From positions 1 to 64,000 of the IMG/VR virus record IMGVR_UViG_3300050821_010655: DNA of 64,000 nucleotides; one strand, given 5' to 3'. Positions within the stretch are counted from its first letter, which is position 1. Every line of letters begins with the position of its first letter. The position numbers were made by a program, and so were the translations under genes. The notes beneath the pieces are model-generated. The model searched no databases, had not been told where the DNA came from, and saw only the letters and a list, made by a program, of their open reading frames with translations. The stretch comes from a virus. Of the stretch, positions 49,613-58,426 are shown in pieces.

Positions 49613-49978
49613 TTAGAGTTCTACTGCAAGCACAAGAATCTGCGGTGTTGCCGCCACCGAAATCGCGTAAATCACTGTTTGCCTTGTTGGGATGATCGTA
49701 AACTCTCCAGGTTGCAGGGTGACGAAGGCGTTACCCGATGTGACAGGCGTTACAAGTCCAATCCGAACATTGTTCGTGGCGTCCAGATTCTTCACATACA
49801 GATACCCCATCGTCACAATCGATCCGATGGAGATTTGTGAGGTGGTAGTCGAGAGCGCCGTTGTATCCTCGATGGCGTTAGTGCCCGCTTGAACCGCCGA
49901 GGCGCTTCCATTTCCGCTCAGGGAAATCCCGGTCCCGCTAAGGTTCAACCCCGCCGAAAAACTGATTGAATTTGCCAT
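49613..49978 (-). CDS. Small structural protein
   Basis: A 121-residue beta-rich protein. MGYLYVKNLDATNNVRIGL and FVTLQPGEFTIIPTRQTVIYA follow a pattern common in small phage virion proteins near the tail tube. No family name assigned. Confidence 0.6.
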   Translation of the reverse strand: MANSISFSAGLNLSGTGISLSGNGSASAVQAGTNAIEDTTALSTTTSQISIGSIVTMGYLYVKNLDATNNVRIGLVTPVTSGNAFVTLQPGEFTIIPTRQTVIYAISVAATPQILVLAVEL

Positions 49979-49981
49979 AGG

Positions 49982-50248
49982 TTAAGTTCCGGTTGCGACT
50001 ACCACCGCTGGCGCTTCTGGGGTAGCGGGAGGTGTTGGGGAAGGTGCCGCTTTTTGGGTCTTGTAATTACCCATCAGGTTGCGCTGGTTCTCGACCATCT
50101 GTAACCACATGTCCCAGTCGGCGGCTCCAAAGTTGTCGCGCTCGAATCGCGCTACCGCCTTGGCCATGCGATCCTTGCCGTTGGTCACGTCAACTGTTTC
50201 GTACGCGAAATCCAATGCACTTTTGTAAACATCTAATCGTGTTGCCAT
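49982..50248 (-). CDS. Small helical structural protein
   Basis: An 88-residue protein with a helical N-terminal half (DVYKSALDFAYETVDVTNG, ARFERDNFGAADWDMWLQMVENQRN) and a Pro/Ala-rich tail. In the head-tail joining module; probably virion associated. Confidence 0.55.
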   Translation of the reverse strand: MATRLDVYKSALDFAYETVDVTNGKDRMAKAVARFERDNFGAADWDMWLQMVENQRNLMGNYKTQKAAPSPTPPATPEAPAVVVATGT

Positions 50249-50260
50249 ATTTTTATTCGA

Positions 50261-50767
50261 TTAAGAAGATGCAGGAGGTGAAGGATTATCGGGCGTCACC
50301 GAGAGTCCCGGCAGGTCAGTCGCGCAGCTAAACTCAATCATGTAGGCGTCAATAATCTGGTCACCTAGTTGGACCGTCCGCACGCCCTTGTAGTCCACCG
50401 GCAACTCCTCAGAGATTCCAATTATCGCTCGAATAATTTCACGAGCCTCTTCAACCAAATCAAACAGGGGACGAGCAGTCCCACGCTGGTCGGTCAGGCT
50501 GTCTCCTCTATCCGGGTTAAACCCCCGCCCGCGAGTCATCATCACGCTAAACTGGCGGTCCACTCGATGCAGAGACGCCGCCAGGGAAAAATCACCACGA
50601 ATATCTTCGCCCATGTAGCAAATAATCACCCTAGGAGAGTCAGGCTTGGCCCACGCAATCTCCCAAAGGTGAACCATATCCGACGCCACAAACGCTTTGC
50701 CGCCGTTCTGGTTGGCCCAAGGGTCTAATGTGTCTCTCAAGGCGCTCATCTGTTCAGCAATCGTCAT
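50261..50767 (-). CDS. Tail terminator-like protein
   Basis: A 168-residue protein. HLWEIAWAKPDSPRVIICYMGEDIRG, then HRVDRQFSVMMTRGRGF and EEAREIIRAIIG, ending DAYMIEFSCATDLPG, has the alpha/beta layout of tail terminators that cap the tail tube. Position after the morphogenesis gene supports this. Moderate confidence. Confidence 0.55.
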   Translation of the reverse strand: MTIAEQMSALRDTLDPWANQNGGKAFVASDMVHLWEIAWAKPDSPRVIICYMGEDIRGDFSLAASLHRVDRQFSVMMTRGRGFNPDRGDSLTDQRGTARPLFDLVEEAREIIRAIIGISEELPVDYKGVRTVQLGDQIIDAYMIEFSCATDLPGLSVTPDNPSPPASS

Positions 50768-51255
50768 GCGCCCATTCCAATTCTCTGAACCTCACGTACC
50801 GCCACCCTGCCCAACTCACGCTCGGAATAAGGTGTCAGACGATAGCTTGTGCCGGTTCCAACAATCGGGAAATAAGGACGAGCGGGGAGCCTTGCCGCTG
50901 CCCGGCCAAACTGCTGCGCGGCGGCGTAGACTTTATCGGACCCCACCTCCACATACTCCGAACTGTTGGAGTTGATATAAATCTCCTGCATCAGCCGTCC
51001 GGTACGAATCAGCGTGGCGGGTCCGCCTTTGCGCTTGCCCCACTTTGGATAGTTGCGGGCGTAAGGTGCCCACGGGGTTGGGCGATCAATGCCAGCCATA
51101 CCAAAGTTCTGGCGGGTGATTTCACGAAACCTCAACCCCATCGCCTGCAACATACGGCGCTTGCCAAAACCCGTCAGGCGGCGGTGAAGTAAACGAAAAC
51201 CAGCACCCTGGCCATCCTCGGTGATTCTGACCGTCAATTTGATGGGGGCGAACAT
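50764..51255 (-). CDS. Mu gpG-like virion morphogenesis protein
   Basis: A 163-residue protein. MLQAMGLRFREITRQNFGMAG, LIRTGRLMQEI and AAAQQFGRAAARLPARPYFPIVG match the phage virion morphogenesis (Mu gpG) family, whose Q-F-G...PxRPF/Y end is characteristic; it completes tails or joins them to heads. Overlaps the tail terminator gene by four bases. Confidence 0.75.
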   Translation of the reverse strand: MFAPIKLTVRITEDGQGAGFRLLHRRLTGFGKRRMLQAMGLRFREITRQNFGMAGIDRPTPWAPYARNYPKWGKRKGGPATLIRTGRLMQEIYINSNSSEYVEVGSDKVYAAAQQFGRAAARLPARPYFPIVGTGTSYRLTPYSERELGRVAVREVQRIGMGA

Positions 51256-51672
51256 TTACAAAGTCGTCATGTTAACCGTCAGCGGCGTGCTGACCACCGC
51301 GCCCTGCGGGTAATCACGGGGATAGTTCAGGTCAAACTCAAGATCGCCGTGCCCAATGGCTTTCAGGCGCTCGCGCATCATGTCAGCTTGAGGCTTAAAA
51401 GGATTTTTTTCATCCGGGGTAAGCCTGCGTTGATACATTGACTCACAGACAAAAACGGCACAGGCCGCTCTTAAGAGCGGCGGGGTCGGAATTACCGGCA
51501 CATCAATAATGTTGGCAATGCTGCCGTCAATCAATGCACTGTGAAGGGAAATCAGATTGTTAAGGACCGTCAGACCGTTGGTAAGATTTGCCGCCCCGGT
51601 GTCGTCCAGCATGGCCGCCACGTCATTGATATTGATCAATGCAGAAACATCATCTTGATTGCAGTAAGGCAT
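51256..51672 (-). CDS. DUF1320/Mu gp36-like protein
   Basis: A 138-residue protein. MPYCNQDDVSALI at the start, then ISLHSALIDGSI, LRAACAVFVCESMYQRRLTP matches the Mu gp36 (DUF1320) head-tail adaptor family, which begins with ...Y.t..Dl and has a helix with Arg/Tyr-rich C-terminus. Head completion role. Confidence 0.7.
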   Translation of the reverse strand: MPYCNQDDVSALININDVAAMLDDTGAANLTNGLTVLNNLISLHSALIDGSIANIIDVPVIPTPPLLRAACAVFVCESMYQRRLTPDEKNPFKPQADMMRERLKAIGHGDLEFDLNYPRDYPQGAVVSTPLTVNMTTL

Positions 51673-51674
51673 GG

Positions 51675-52451
51675 TTATTCCTTCACAACCGTATCAGACC
51701 TGCCTGCCGCACTAAAAACACGATGACCAAAGATTTGTTTCTCCTGATAAGAGAGTGGGTAAAGGCAGTTGCCTGAGTGGCGCAGGGTAATTCCACGGTC
51801 CACCCAAATCTTGTAACCCAAATCGGTGGCCCGCTGGCACCAATACCAGTCCTCACTTAGCCAACGCTTCTTGCCCGTCGGGTATTTATAAACCCCCATC
51901 TGCCAGAAGTCGTATTCAGTAATCTCAGGCGCGTGGTCAAGACTGTATCCAATCTCATCTCCATAGACATCAATCATGCGTTCAAACACCTCGCGAGCGA
52001 TACGCAGAAAACCCGTTCCGGCGTACTTGACTTGATACAACCCATTGTCCTGCATAATGGGGTTTTCACAGGCGTTGATAACCGGCTGGGGTTCGCCTTC
52101 CTGCTTCTTGTAATACAAGCCTGCCACAATCGGCTCATCGTACGACATGATACGCTGCACCTGTTGGGCGCTGAATACCAAATCGCTGTCGATCATGAGC
52201 AGGTGGGTGCAATCGCTTTCCAGAAACTTTCGGGTAAGACTATTCCTAGCCCTGCCCACTGCGCTGTCGCCTATGTGGGGCTTTAGTTCTCCATAAAGCC
52301 CAAGCATCTGCATGTCTTGGGGGAGACGCATTAAAGACAACATGAAATTTGGATCTACCCAAAACATGATCGGAATCCCGATATACACCTTGCGTCCCGG
52401 CAGGCAGCTTCTCGGTAAATCCAGATTAATATCTTCAGTCTGTGTGCTCAT
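51675..52451 (-). CDS. Glycosyltransferase, GT-A fold
   Basis: A 258-residue protein taken from MSTQTEDIN at 52451. IGIPIMFWVDPNFMLSLMRL, then SAVGRARNSLTRKFLESDCTHLLMIDSDLVF gives a nucleotide-sugar-binding region with DSD as DxD metal motif, and AGLYYKKQEGEPQPV, later LSEDWYWCQRATDLGYKIWVD, is typical of phage GT-A enzymes. It may glycosylate the virion. Sits between head and head-tail genes. Confidence 0.78.
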   Translation of the reverse strand: MSTQTEDINLDLPRSCLPGRKVYIGIPIMFWVDPNFMLSLMRLPQDMQMLGLYGELKPHIGDSAVGRARNSLTRKFLESDCTHLLMIDSDLVFSAQQVQRIMSYDEPIVAGLYYKKQEGEPQPVINACENPIMQDNGLYQVKYAGTGFLRIAREVFERMIDVYGDEIGYSLDHAPEITEYDFWQMGVYKYPTGKKRWLSEDWYWCQRATDLGYKIWVDRGITLRHSGNCLYPLSYQEKQIFGHRVFSAAGRSDTVVKE

Positions 52452-52528
52452 TTTACTGAAAAAGGCGATCCCCGGCTTTCCAAGGACCGCCATAGAATCC
52501 TGTCCGGTTTAACTATTCTGACTGGCGG

Positions 52529-52963
52529 TTAGAACTGTAATTGGCAGGTCAAAACAACACCCGCCGCCGGATTGCCATTGGCCTCACCCGTGGCCTTGGC
52601 ACGAATATACCGCCGCACGGTCGGAGGCAGCATGACCTGAACACTCTGAGCCGCCCAACCCGCGCCATTGTTGTCCGTCACCTGAAGCAACGGACTGGCA
52701 AAGATCGGGATGATGGCAAACGTCACGTTGTTGGCCGAGTCCTCCAGCGTGACGTTAATGTTCTTGTTGTTCGTGCTGGTTGCCGCCGCCGCCATGAGCA
52801 CCTGGCACAGCACATACTCCGTGGTGGGGTAGGGCTTGGCCTGTATCATGTCCAGCGCATTGGTATTGGTATTGGCCGCACCGGCGGGAAGGTTGGCAGT
52901 ACCAACGTAATTGATGTCGATGATCGCCCGAGTGTTGACCGGGGCATTGTTTGCAAGAGCCAT
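52529..52963 (-). CDS. Capsid decoration-like or structural protein
   Basis: A 144-residue beta-rich protein (DINYVGTANLPAGAAN, VNVTLEDSANNVTFAIIPIFASPLLQ, VQVMLPPTVRRYIRAKATGEANG). It directly follows the major capsid gene (after the HNH insertion) and looks like small capsid-cement proteins. Assignment is from position and style. Confidence 0.6.
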   Translation of the reverse strand: MALANNAPVNTRAIIDINYVGTANLPAGAANTNTNALDMIQAKPYPTTEYVLCQVLMAAAATSTNNKNINVTLEDSANNVTFAIIPIFASPLLQVTDNNGAGWAAQSVQVMLPPTVRRYIRAKATGEANGNPAAGVVLTCQLQF

Positions 52964-53012
52964 AAGTTTGTTCTTTCTTTACTTAGTTACTTACCTGTTA
53001 TAGATTTGAAAT

Positions 53013-53705
53013 ATGAACAAATCCGAATTGACTCAGTGGGGACTGAACCCCAATTTCATCACTCCAGAATTTCTTCACTCGATTGATTGCACTCCGACAC
53101 TGCCGGAACGATTCGTCAAACAGGTAACTAAGTCTGACGGATGCTGGCTGTGGCCATGGGGGGTTCCCTATGCGACCCTCAGTAGAGGCAAGGCGGGCGC
53201 TGGGATTATTGGCGCTCACGTCGTAAGTTTCATTCTTCACTTTGGACCCCTTAAACCAGGAAACCGAGTCTGTCACACATGCGACACACCTAGATGCGTT
53301 CGACCAGATCACTTGTTTCAGGGAACTCAAACAGACAACATGCAGGATGCCTCTAAAAAAGGCAGAGCAAAAAACCAGAAGTTTGAAGGTCAAAGACGTG
53401 GAGATAACTGTCCTGCCAGAGTCCTTTGCGGAGAACAAGTTTTGAAAATACTTGAACTCCGAAAATCTGGCAGAACGCAACAATCCATTGCAGATGAGTT
53501 TGGTGTTACCCAAAGCTGCATCATGCTTATCTTGACTGGAAGAAGTTGGTCGCATTTGACTGGAATTAAACTTAATCCAAACCCAAAACCACGACTCAAT
53601 TTGACTCAGTATTTACAATGGAGTCGCTCACTACCAGAGGGTAGCCCTCCAGCAAGTTGGCGGGTGGTGCCCAGCCGGGACGGCCCGTGCTGTCGCCGGG
53701 AATGA
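53013..53705 (+). CDS. HNH homing endonuclease overlapping the capsid gene 3' end
   Basis: A 230-residue HNH protein opposite in strand to its neighbours. GCWLWPWGVPYATLSRG, then RVCHTCDTPRCVRPDHLFQGTQTDNMQDASKKGR is the HNH core; QSIADEFGVTQSCIMLILTGRSW is a helix-turn-helix. The final ~36 residues are the antisense of the capsid 3' end (53596-53705), so the original stop has been replaced by read-through into capsid sequence. Shares the TPEFL N-terminus with the gene at 43823. Confidence 0.85.
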   Translation: MNKSELTQWGLNPNFITPEFLHSIDCTPTLPERFVKQVTKSDGCWLWPWGVPYATLSRGKAGAGIIGAHVVSFILHFGPLKPGNRVCHTCDTPRCVRPDHLFQGTQTDNMQDASKKGRAKNQKFEGQRRGDNCPARVLCGEQVLKILELRKSGRTQQSIADEFGVTQSCIMLILTGRSWSHLTGIKLNPNPKPRLNLTQYLQWSRSLPEGSPPASWRVVPSRDGPCCRRE

Positions 53706-54576
53706 ACATCGCGCCGGTCGATGGATTGAAGGCCGAACGCGATTGCTGGAGCAAGAAGTAGCTCGTGCGATTCACAAACCACACCAAGCCTTGGCGGCGA
53801 ACCAGCGGAATGTTGCTGACCAAGAGCGCCGCCGACGAGTCAGTCAACGCCTGATCATACACGTTGGTAGTTTGGTGAGTCGTGATACCCGTCACCGCCC
53901 AGGTTGCGCCGCCACCCGCCGTCGAATTGGCGCTAATCACGTTGAACCCAACCCAACAGGACAGATTGGACACCCAGGCAAAGATTGTGCCGGTGGCTCC
54001 GATAGCCGGAGCGGTAATCTGCTGGCGAATTGGAGGAGGCAAAGCGACTTCGCCGTTCTCGCCCACATCGAAGTGACAACCCCAGGGGCCGTTGAGCCAC
54101 AGGAGATAGGCGCTCGTGCTGTTGGTCGTGCCACCCACGCCGACCGAGCCGGCGGATTGAGCACGAACCCCGGCAAACCCATTGGCGTCGTTGGATGTGC
54201 CATAGAAAGTTTGTGCGCCCAAGGTGATAAGGGCCGCTTGAAGAGCACCTTGCGCTTCATGCGTCCACGCATCGCCAGTGCTCTTGTCGTCGGCCTTCAA
54301 AATGGCCTCATCGACATTGATCGGCACGTCGATAAAGAACATCTGTTTAACCTCCTTTTTGTAGCTGGACTTGATGGGGGTCGCGCCGTTGTTAACCTGC
54401 CGGAAGGCGGCGGTGCCAAGAGCGGTTCGCCGAACGATTTCATACCAGGTGCCGGGTCGCTTAACCACCGGAATGCGGCTGAACTCTGGAGCATAAGTGG
54501 TGACATCTTCCACCAAACCAGTGAGAATATCATCCCGCTGGAGAGCCAGAAGATCGAACAAGGTTAACATTGCCAT
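53596..54576 (-). CDS. Major capsid protein, HK97-like fold
   Basis: A 326-residue protein. An N-terminal alpha part (TLFDLLALQRDDILTGLVEDV), then FSRIPVVKRPGTWYEIVRRTALG, a middle beta/alpha region, WFVNRTSYFLLQQ and the end VSDSIVNTESN. The last bases overlap the HNH gene on the other strand. Size, position after the protease and the ending support the capsid call; family is not certain. AAAGGA precedes the ATG. Confidence 0.75.
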   Translation of the reverse strand: MAMLTLFDLLALQRDDILTGLVEDVTTYAPEFSRIPVVKRPGTWYEIVRRTALGTAAFRQVNNGATPIKSSYKKEVKQMFFIDVPINVDEAILKADDKSTGDAWTHEAQGALQAALITLGAQTFYGTSNDANGFAGVRAQSAGSVGVGGTTNSTSAYLLWLNGPWGCHFDVGENGEVALPPPIRQQITAPAIGATGTIFAWVSNLSCWVGFNVISANSTAGGGATWAVTGITTHQTTNVYDQALTDSSAALLVSNIPLVRRQGLVWFVNRTSYFLLQQSRSAFNPSTGAMFIPGDSTGRPGWAPPANLLEGYPLVVSDSIVNTESN

Positions 54577-54611
54577 ATTAAAAATCCTTTAGAGGTTTTT
54601 CGTTGTTGGGG

Positions 54612-56222
54612 TTAATTGGGAAGAGCCTTGCCAAGATCGCTTGGCCCGGTCCAGATCACGCCTTCGCGTTGACTGGCAAACCACTCCGTCATTTTCTGAG
54701 CCGAACGCTCACGCGCCCCCTTAAGATCAGGCGTCTTGCCGTCGGAGGACAGGGGTTTAACCCCCCGTTTGCTGACATGCTCAAAATTCACCTCTGGCTT
54801 GAGGTTGCCTACAATCTTTTTGAGCGTCTCGACCGGGATCGTCTCAATATCCTCGGCAGAGAGCGGAATCACCTTGCCAGCCCGAGTCGCCTCGGCTTGC
54901 AAGTTCTTACGCTGCTCAGTTTCCAGATTTTTCTGGTCAGCCGCCGCTTTCTTGGCGTTGTTGTCGCGCTCAGTCTTAAGTGTTTCCAACTCGGCAGAGA
55001 GCGGGGCCAACTTGGCGGTCAGCAACTTTTCAATACTTTCAGCGGAATAGGTAATCGCGCCGTGAACGCTGCCGGGATGCTCTAATTCGGAGGCGGTTTC
55101 GTCGGGTGTGCCTTGCTCGCCGGGTTTGAACCCCGTAGGGCCACCGCGAGAACCATAGCCGGGGATCTGTTTGTTGCCAGGAGTCGCGCTAGGCAGCGGT
55201 TGTTCAACGGTTTTGAAACCTTCCCATTTGGCACGCAACATTTTCATAACGTCATCGGGTTCCGCATCATCTTCCATGTGGAGTTCAGCGCGGAAGAATT
55301 TAAGATGATCTTCGAGCATAGTATTTATCCATTGGTATGGGTCATCGACGTAGGCGTTGACTTTGGCACGCTCGTCCGCTGACTCCGATTTTAACTCAAT
55401 TCCGAAGTGTTTGGCTTTTGCCGCGATCCTTCGTTTAATCGCGGAAATTTCTTCCTCTGAATATCCACCCTGATTTTTGGGCATGTGAATGTAACTCCAG
55501 GCGGCGCGTACATGTCCCTCAGTATTTATAGGATATTTTTTATGTGCCGTATCAGCATATTCACTTTCAACAACCTTAACCTTGCTGCCACGGCTCAAAT
55601 CGGCAGCATAAGCAGTCGATTTCATACCATCCCCACCATCTTTCAACTTTTCCAACGGCATGAAATCACCGTCGGTCTTGCTGTTGACCTTGACCGAGCA
55701 CTTATCCATCAGGTTGGGCATGGAATCCGCGCTGTAGAGCGAAAGACTGTCGGCGTTGTAGAACTGAAGATTGTCAATCTGTCCTGCCGGGGTAAGGGCC
55801 ACGCTATGAATGCCAATCACCCTATCTTCTTCGTCAGTAATCACCGCTGGCGAAAGGTCAATATAATCACGGGCGCTCTTCTCCCCGCTAGGCGTGTAAT
55901 TCATGTATTCGTAATACACACCATCATCAGGCACAACCGTCACCACGCCGTAGCCCGCAATCGCCCGAGGTTCCTTGTCCGCCGTGTACGCCTTGGTGCC
56001 CTGAACCGTGTTATGGTTGAAATCCAGAGGGGCCACCACCCGGCCTATTGCCTTTTGATTGGTGTACAGGCACTCAGCAGACTTGGCGTCAAAGAAAATA
56101 TCCCCATCCAGCGTCTTGCTCTTGCCCCACCCCAGCACCTTGATACGCGACGGCAAATCGGAGCTTTTCAACGCTCCGTTTGAAATCGGTTTGGCGAATT
56201 TTAGGTTGGCACTGCTTGCCAT
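54612..56222 (-). CDS. Mu I-like prohead protease with scaffold
   Basis: A 536-residue protein. The N-terminal 170 residues (AIGRVVAPLDFNHNTVQG, YEYMNYTPSGEKSARDYIDLSPAVI, GIHSVALTPAGQ) match the Mu I protease, which cuts capsid and scaffold. A DUF6582-like inserted segment (YPINTEGHVRAAWSYIHMP, AIKRRIAAKAKHFGI) lies near 230-290, and the C-terminal part (LSAELETLKTERDNNAKKAAADQ) is coiled-coil scaffold. It precedes the capsid gene in standard order. The start has no Shine-Dalgarno and is covered by an inverted repeat. Confidence 0.82.
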   Translation of the reverse strand: MASSANLKFAKPISNGALKSSDLPSRIKVLGWGKSKTLDGDIFFDAKSAECLYTNQKAIGRVVAPLDFNHNTVQGTKAYTADKEPRAIAGYGVVTVVPDDGVYYEYMNYTPSGEKSARDYIDLSPAVITDEEDRVIGIHSVALTPAGQIDNLQFYNADSLSLYSADSMPNLMDKCSVKVNSKTDGDFMPLEKLKDGGDGMKSTAYAADLSRGSKVKVVESEYADTAHKKYPINTEGHVRAAWSYIHMPKNQGGYSEEEISAIKRRIAAKAKHFGIELKSESADERAKVNAYVDDPYQWINTMLEDHLKFFRAELHMEDDAEPDDVMKMLRAKWEGFKTVEQPLPSATPGNKQIPGYGSRGGPTGFKPGEQGTPDETASELEHPGSVHGAITYSAESIEKLLTAKLAPLSAELETLKTERDNNAKKAAADQKNLETEQRKNLQAEATRAGKVIPLSAEDIETIPVETLKKIVGNLKPEVNFEHVSKRGVKPLSSDGKTPDLKGARERSAQKMTEWFASQREGVIWTGPSDLGKALPN

Positions 56223-56244
56223 GTGGTCAATCTATCTGACCACA
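56222..56244 (-). promoter_or_regulatory. Inverted repeat covering the protease start
   Basis: TGTGGTCA (56222-56229) and TGACCACA (56237-56244) are a perfect 8-bp inverted repeat with a 7-nt loop. On the minus strand the 3' arm includes the A of the ATG (56222-56220). It could be a hairpin that hides the start or an operator. Confidence 0.6.
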
Positions 56245-56314
56245 TAAGTTTATTTTCAATACCTAAAGACAGCATTACATGTCGCTATTTCTCTATTTTC
56301 TCTAAATTATTACA

Positions 56315-56344
56315 TAAGAGAGCCGGGAGGTTGAATTCCCGGCT
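56315..56344 (-). terminator. Intrinsic terminator upstream of protease
   Basis: AGCCGGGA (56321-56328) and TCCCGGCT (56337-56344), loop 8 nt. On the minus strand it is followed by CTCTTATGTAATAATTT, a weak U-run. It separates the portal-side unit from the protease and capsid unit. Confidence 0.6.
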
Positions 56345-56381
56345 CGTGGGAGGAATGACCGGCAGAATCTATTATTTGGCG

Positions 56382-56915
56382 CTAGCTGTGCATTTTCTTG
56401 GGAATACCCGATCCCAAATCAGCAATCGGCTGACTGATCGACTCGCCTTCGCTCACGCCCGCCACAGTCGAACGGTAATCCTTGCAAAACTCCGGGGCGC
56501 GAATGTTGAAATTGGTGATGATGTCCCGACGCTGCGTACCATCCCCGGCGTCCACAAAGTTCCACTGCTCGACCACAAAGAAGCTCTTATATTCCGATGG
56601 GTTGGAGGTCTGGTACTCGGGAAACCAGTGAACGATGCGATAGTAATCGCCGTCCTTAACCGGATTCTTGGTCTTGGGGTCCAGCCTCACATAGTCTTTT
56701 TCAGCCATGCGGTTGTACTTCTCGGCCTCTGCTGGAGTCGTCCAATTCTCACGATCCTGCGCCGGTTGCTTAGTGACAAACTCAACTGTGGTGGTGCGGG
56801 TGGTCAAGGCGTCAACCACACGATTAAACCCTGCCTCAATTTGATGCGCCCATTTGGGGTCCACTTGATTTTCGGGGCTGGCGGGGTCCTGGGGGTTCTT
56901 TGTTGTCGTTGCCAT
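56382..56915 (-). CDS. Hypothetical protein of head module
   Basis: A 177-residue protein (EFVTKQPAQDRENWTTPAEAEKYNRMAEKD, YYRIVHWFPEYQTSNPSEYKSFFVVEQWNFV). Mixed charge, no signal peptide, no catalytic motif. Lies between the HTH gene and a terminator. Function unknown. Confidence 0.6.
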   Translation of the reverse strand: MATTTKNPQDPASPENQVDPKWAHQIEAGFNRVVDALTTRTTTVEFVTKQPAQDRENWTTPAEAEKYNRMAEKDYVRLDPKTKNPVKDGDYYRIVHWFPEYQTSNPSEYKSFFVVEQWNFVDAGDGTQRRDIITNFNIRAPEFCKDYRSTVAGVSEGESISQPIADLGSGIPKKMHS

Positions 56916-56944
56916 AGATTTATCTGTGCTCTGTTATTGGTTGA

Positions 56945-57160
56945 TTAACTGTGTTTGTGCCCATTGAAAGTGTGGGCAACCACTTCACTTTTTAAAACCC
57001 TCCACCATGAACGCTCGCCGTAGCCCGGTTTATGAGCGGTCTTAAAAACCCCCTGACGACACATCTGATCTACCCGGCGTCTGGAAAGCCCCAACATTTC
57101 GGCAGCAGAATGCGTGCGAATGTAATAGTTGTTTGGAATGCTTGGAGGTTGGACGCTCAC
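56945..57160 (-). CDS. Excisionase/MerR-like HTH protein
   Basis: A 71-residue protein. RTHSAAEMLGLSRRRVDQMCRQGVFKTAH followed by WWRVLKSEVVAH is a winged helix-turn-helix like excisionases or MerR-type regulators. Found inside the head module, so a late-gene regulator or terminase small-subunit-like protein is possible. It overlaps the upstream gene by four bases. Confidence 0.65.
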   Translation of the reverse strand: MSVQPPSIPNNYYIRTHSAAEMLGLSRRRVDQMCRQGVFKTAHKPGYGERSWWRVLKSEVVAHTFNGHKHS

Positions 57161-57429
57161 GATCTTAAAAGTCCATCAATTAAGTTCCTAAACAAATCTT
57201 GAAATACCATCACACCGTCCACATTGGTTCTCGCCACATATTTCGGCACAGAGAAATCAGCATTAGGTGAAACATAGTTCACGCCATTCACATTCTTGAT
57301 ATACCAAGATGTAGGAACACTATAAAACCCACTCTGGCCCCAAAACGAATACGGCTGCGGCACGCCACCAGTCAAATCCTGAAACGCGCCAGTGCCGGCT
57401 GGGAAGTTAGGGTTGCCATCAATAATCAT
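57157..57429 (-). CDS. Small hypothetical protein
   Basis: A 90-residue protein (SFWGQSGFYSVPTSWYIKNVNGVNYV, KYVARTNVDGVMVFQDLF). Overlaps the HTH gene start. No family recognised; probably virion or head-assembly related by position. Confidence 0.55.
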   Translation of the reverse strand: MIIDGNPNFPAGTGAFQDLTGGVPQPYSFWGQSGFYSVPTSWYIKNVNGVNYVSPNADFSVPKYVARTNVDGVMVFQDLFRNLIDGLLRS

Positions 57430-57469
57430 ATCACTAAGGCAAATTTACCTCGTGTTAATTTAATCCGTC

Positions 57470-58426
57470 TCATTGTGCGGTCCCTTCCTTGGCCTTGGCT
57501 GGAAACCCATAATCCGCATCATGGAACGTCGCGAATCCACTCGACTTCGGATGGCCCCCACCCCCAAACTCCGTCGCAATCTTAGAACAATCAAAGTTAT
57601 CGCGGCTCCTTAAGCTCCACTGCCTGCGCCCGTCGTTCAGATCGCGGTAACTGGCAACAAAAGGTGAGTCTGGATTAGCGTTTAAAAGTGAATGACAAAT
57701 CTCAGAAGTCAGGTCGGTGGCATTAACCACTGGAACGCGATAAACACCCTCGCCTTGAGTAACAGCATCAGGATCAAATGTAATTCGGCAAGTGCCGTTC
57801 ACAATGAACGACGCCATCCTGGAGTTTTCCAGCGCGTCTTTCACCTGCTGGTCGGCAAACCGACGGCAGATTGTTCCTTCCCCCATCAAATCTTCTAAAC
57901 ATTGTGCTTCGGCCTCCAAGTCCCGAGGAATCGACACACAACTAATTCTTTCCCACGTCTCAAAATCCATCTGATAACTTTCAATCGCTAAATGAATCTC
58001 CCGACTCATCGGCAAACCCCATGTCCACAAGTCAGCATCGCATATGTACCCAAAAAAGGCAGGCACATCTTGATCAGGGTGAAAATATTCCCAAGACAAG
58101 ACTGCCGCGCTCTTGCTGGTATCAAAGTGACAGTAAGACAAATCTCCCAATTCCAACTGCGCCGATTTATGGTGGTCGATCAAGCACAACCTTGGGTAGT
58201 CCGACGCATCGCCCAGCCGATTCAACAAATCCGCAAATAGAGACTGCATGACCTCTCGTGGGTAGGAAAAGTCTAAAATAAACACATGCTCTGCCTCGGG
58301 CATGGGCGGCAAAGGTGCTCCACGATTAACTGAAATATATTCAGCATTGCTGCCAAGTTTCAGGAAAGCCGCAAAGGCAGATCCAAAACCATCCGAATCA
58401 TTGTCATAGAGGACGTAGCTTTTCAA
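57470..58426 (-). CDS. DHH-family phosphoesterase
   Basis: A 318-residue protein with the RecJ/NrnA-type DHH motifs: YDNDSDGFGSAFA (motif I), FILDFSYPREVM (motif II), CLIDHHKSAQ (DHH, about 100-109), CDADLWTWG, and the DHHA1-type FGGGGHPKSSGFA near the C-terminus. These enzymes degrade short RNA or 3'-5' oligonucleotides or act on single-strand DNA. Located between portal and structural genes and overlapping the portal by four bases, an unexpected place. Confidence 0.85.
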   Translation of the reverse strand: MKSYVLYDNDSDGFGSAFAAFLKLGSNAEYISVNRGAPLPPMPEAEHVFILDFSYPREVMQSLFADLLNRLGDASDYPRLCLIDHHKSAQLELGDLSYCHFDTSKSAAVLSWEYFHPDQDVPAFFGYICDADLWTWGLPMSREIHLAIESYQMDFETWERISCVSIPRDLEAEAQCLEDLMGEGTICRRFADQQVKDALENSRMASFIVNGTCRITFDPDAVTQGEGVYRVPVVNATDLTSEICHSLLNANPDSPFVASYRDLNDGRRQWSLRSRDNFDCSKIATEFGGGGHPKSSGFATFHDADYGFPAKAKEGTAQ

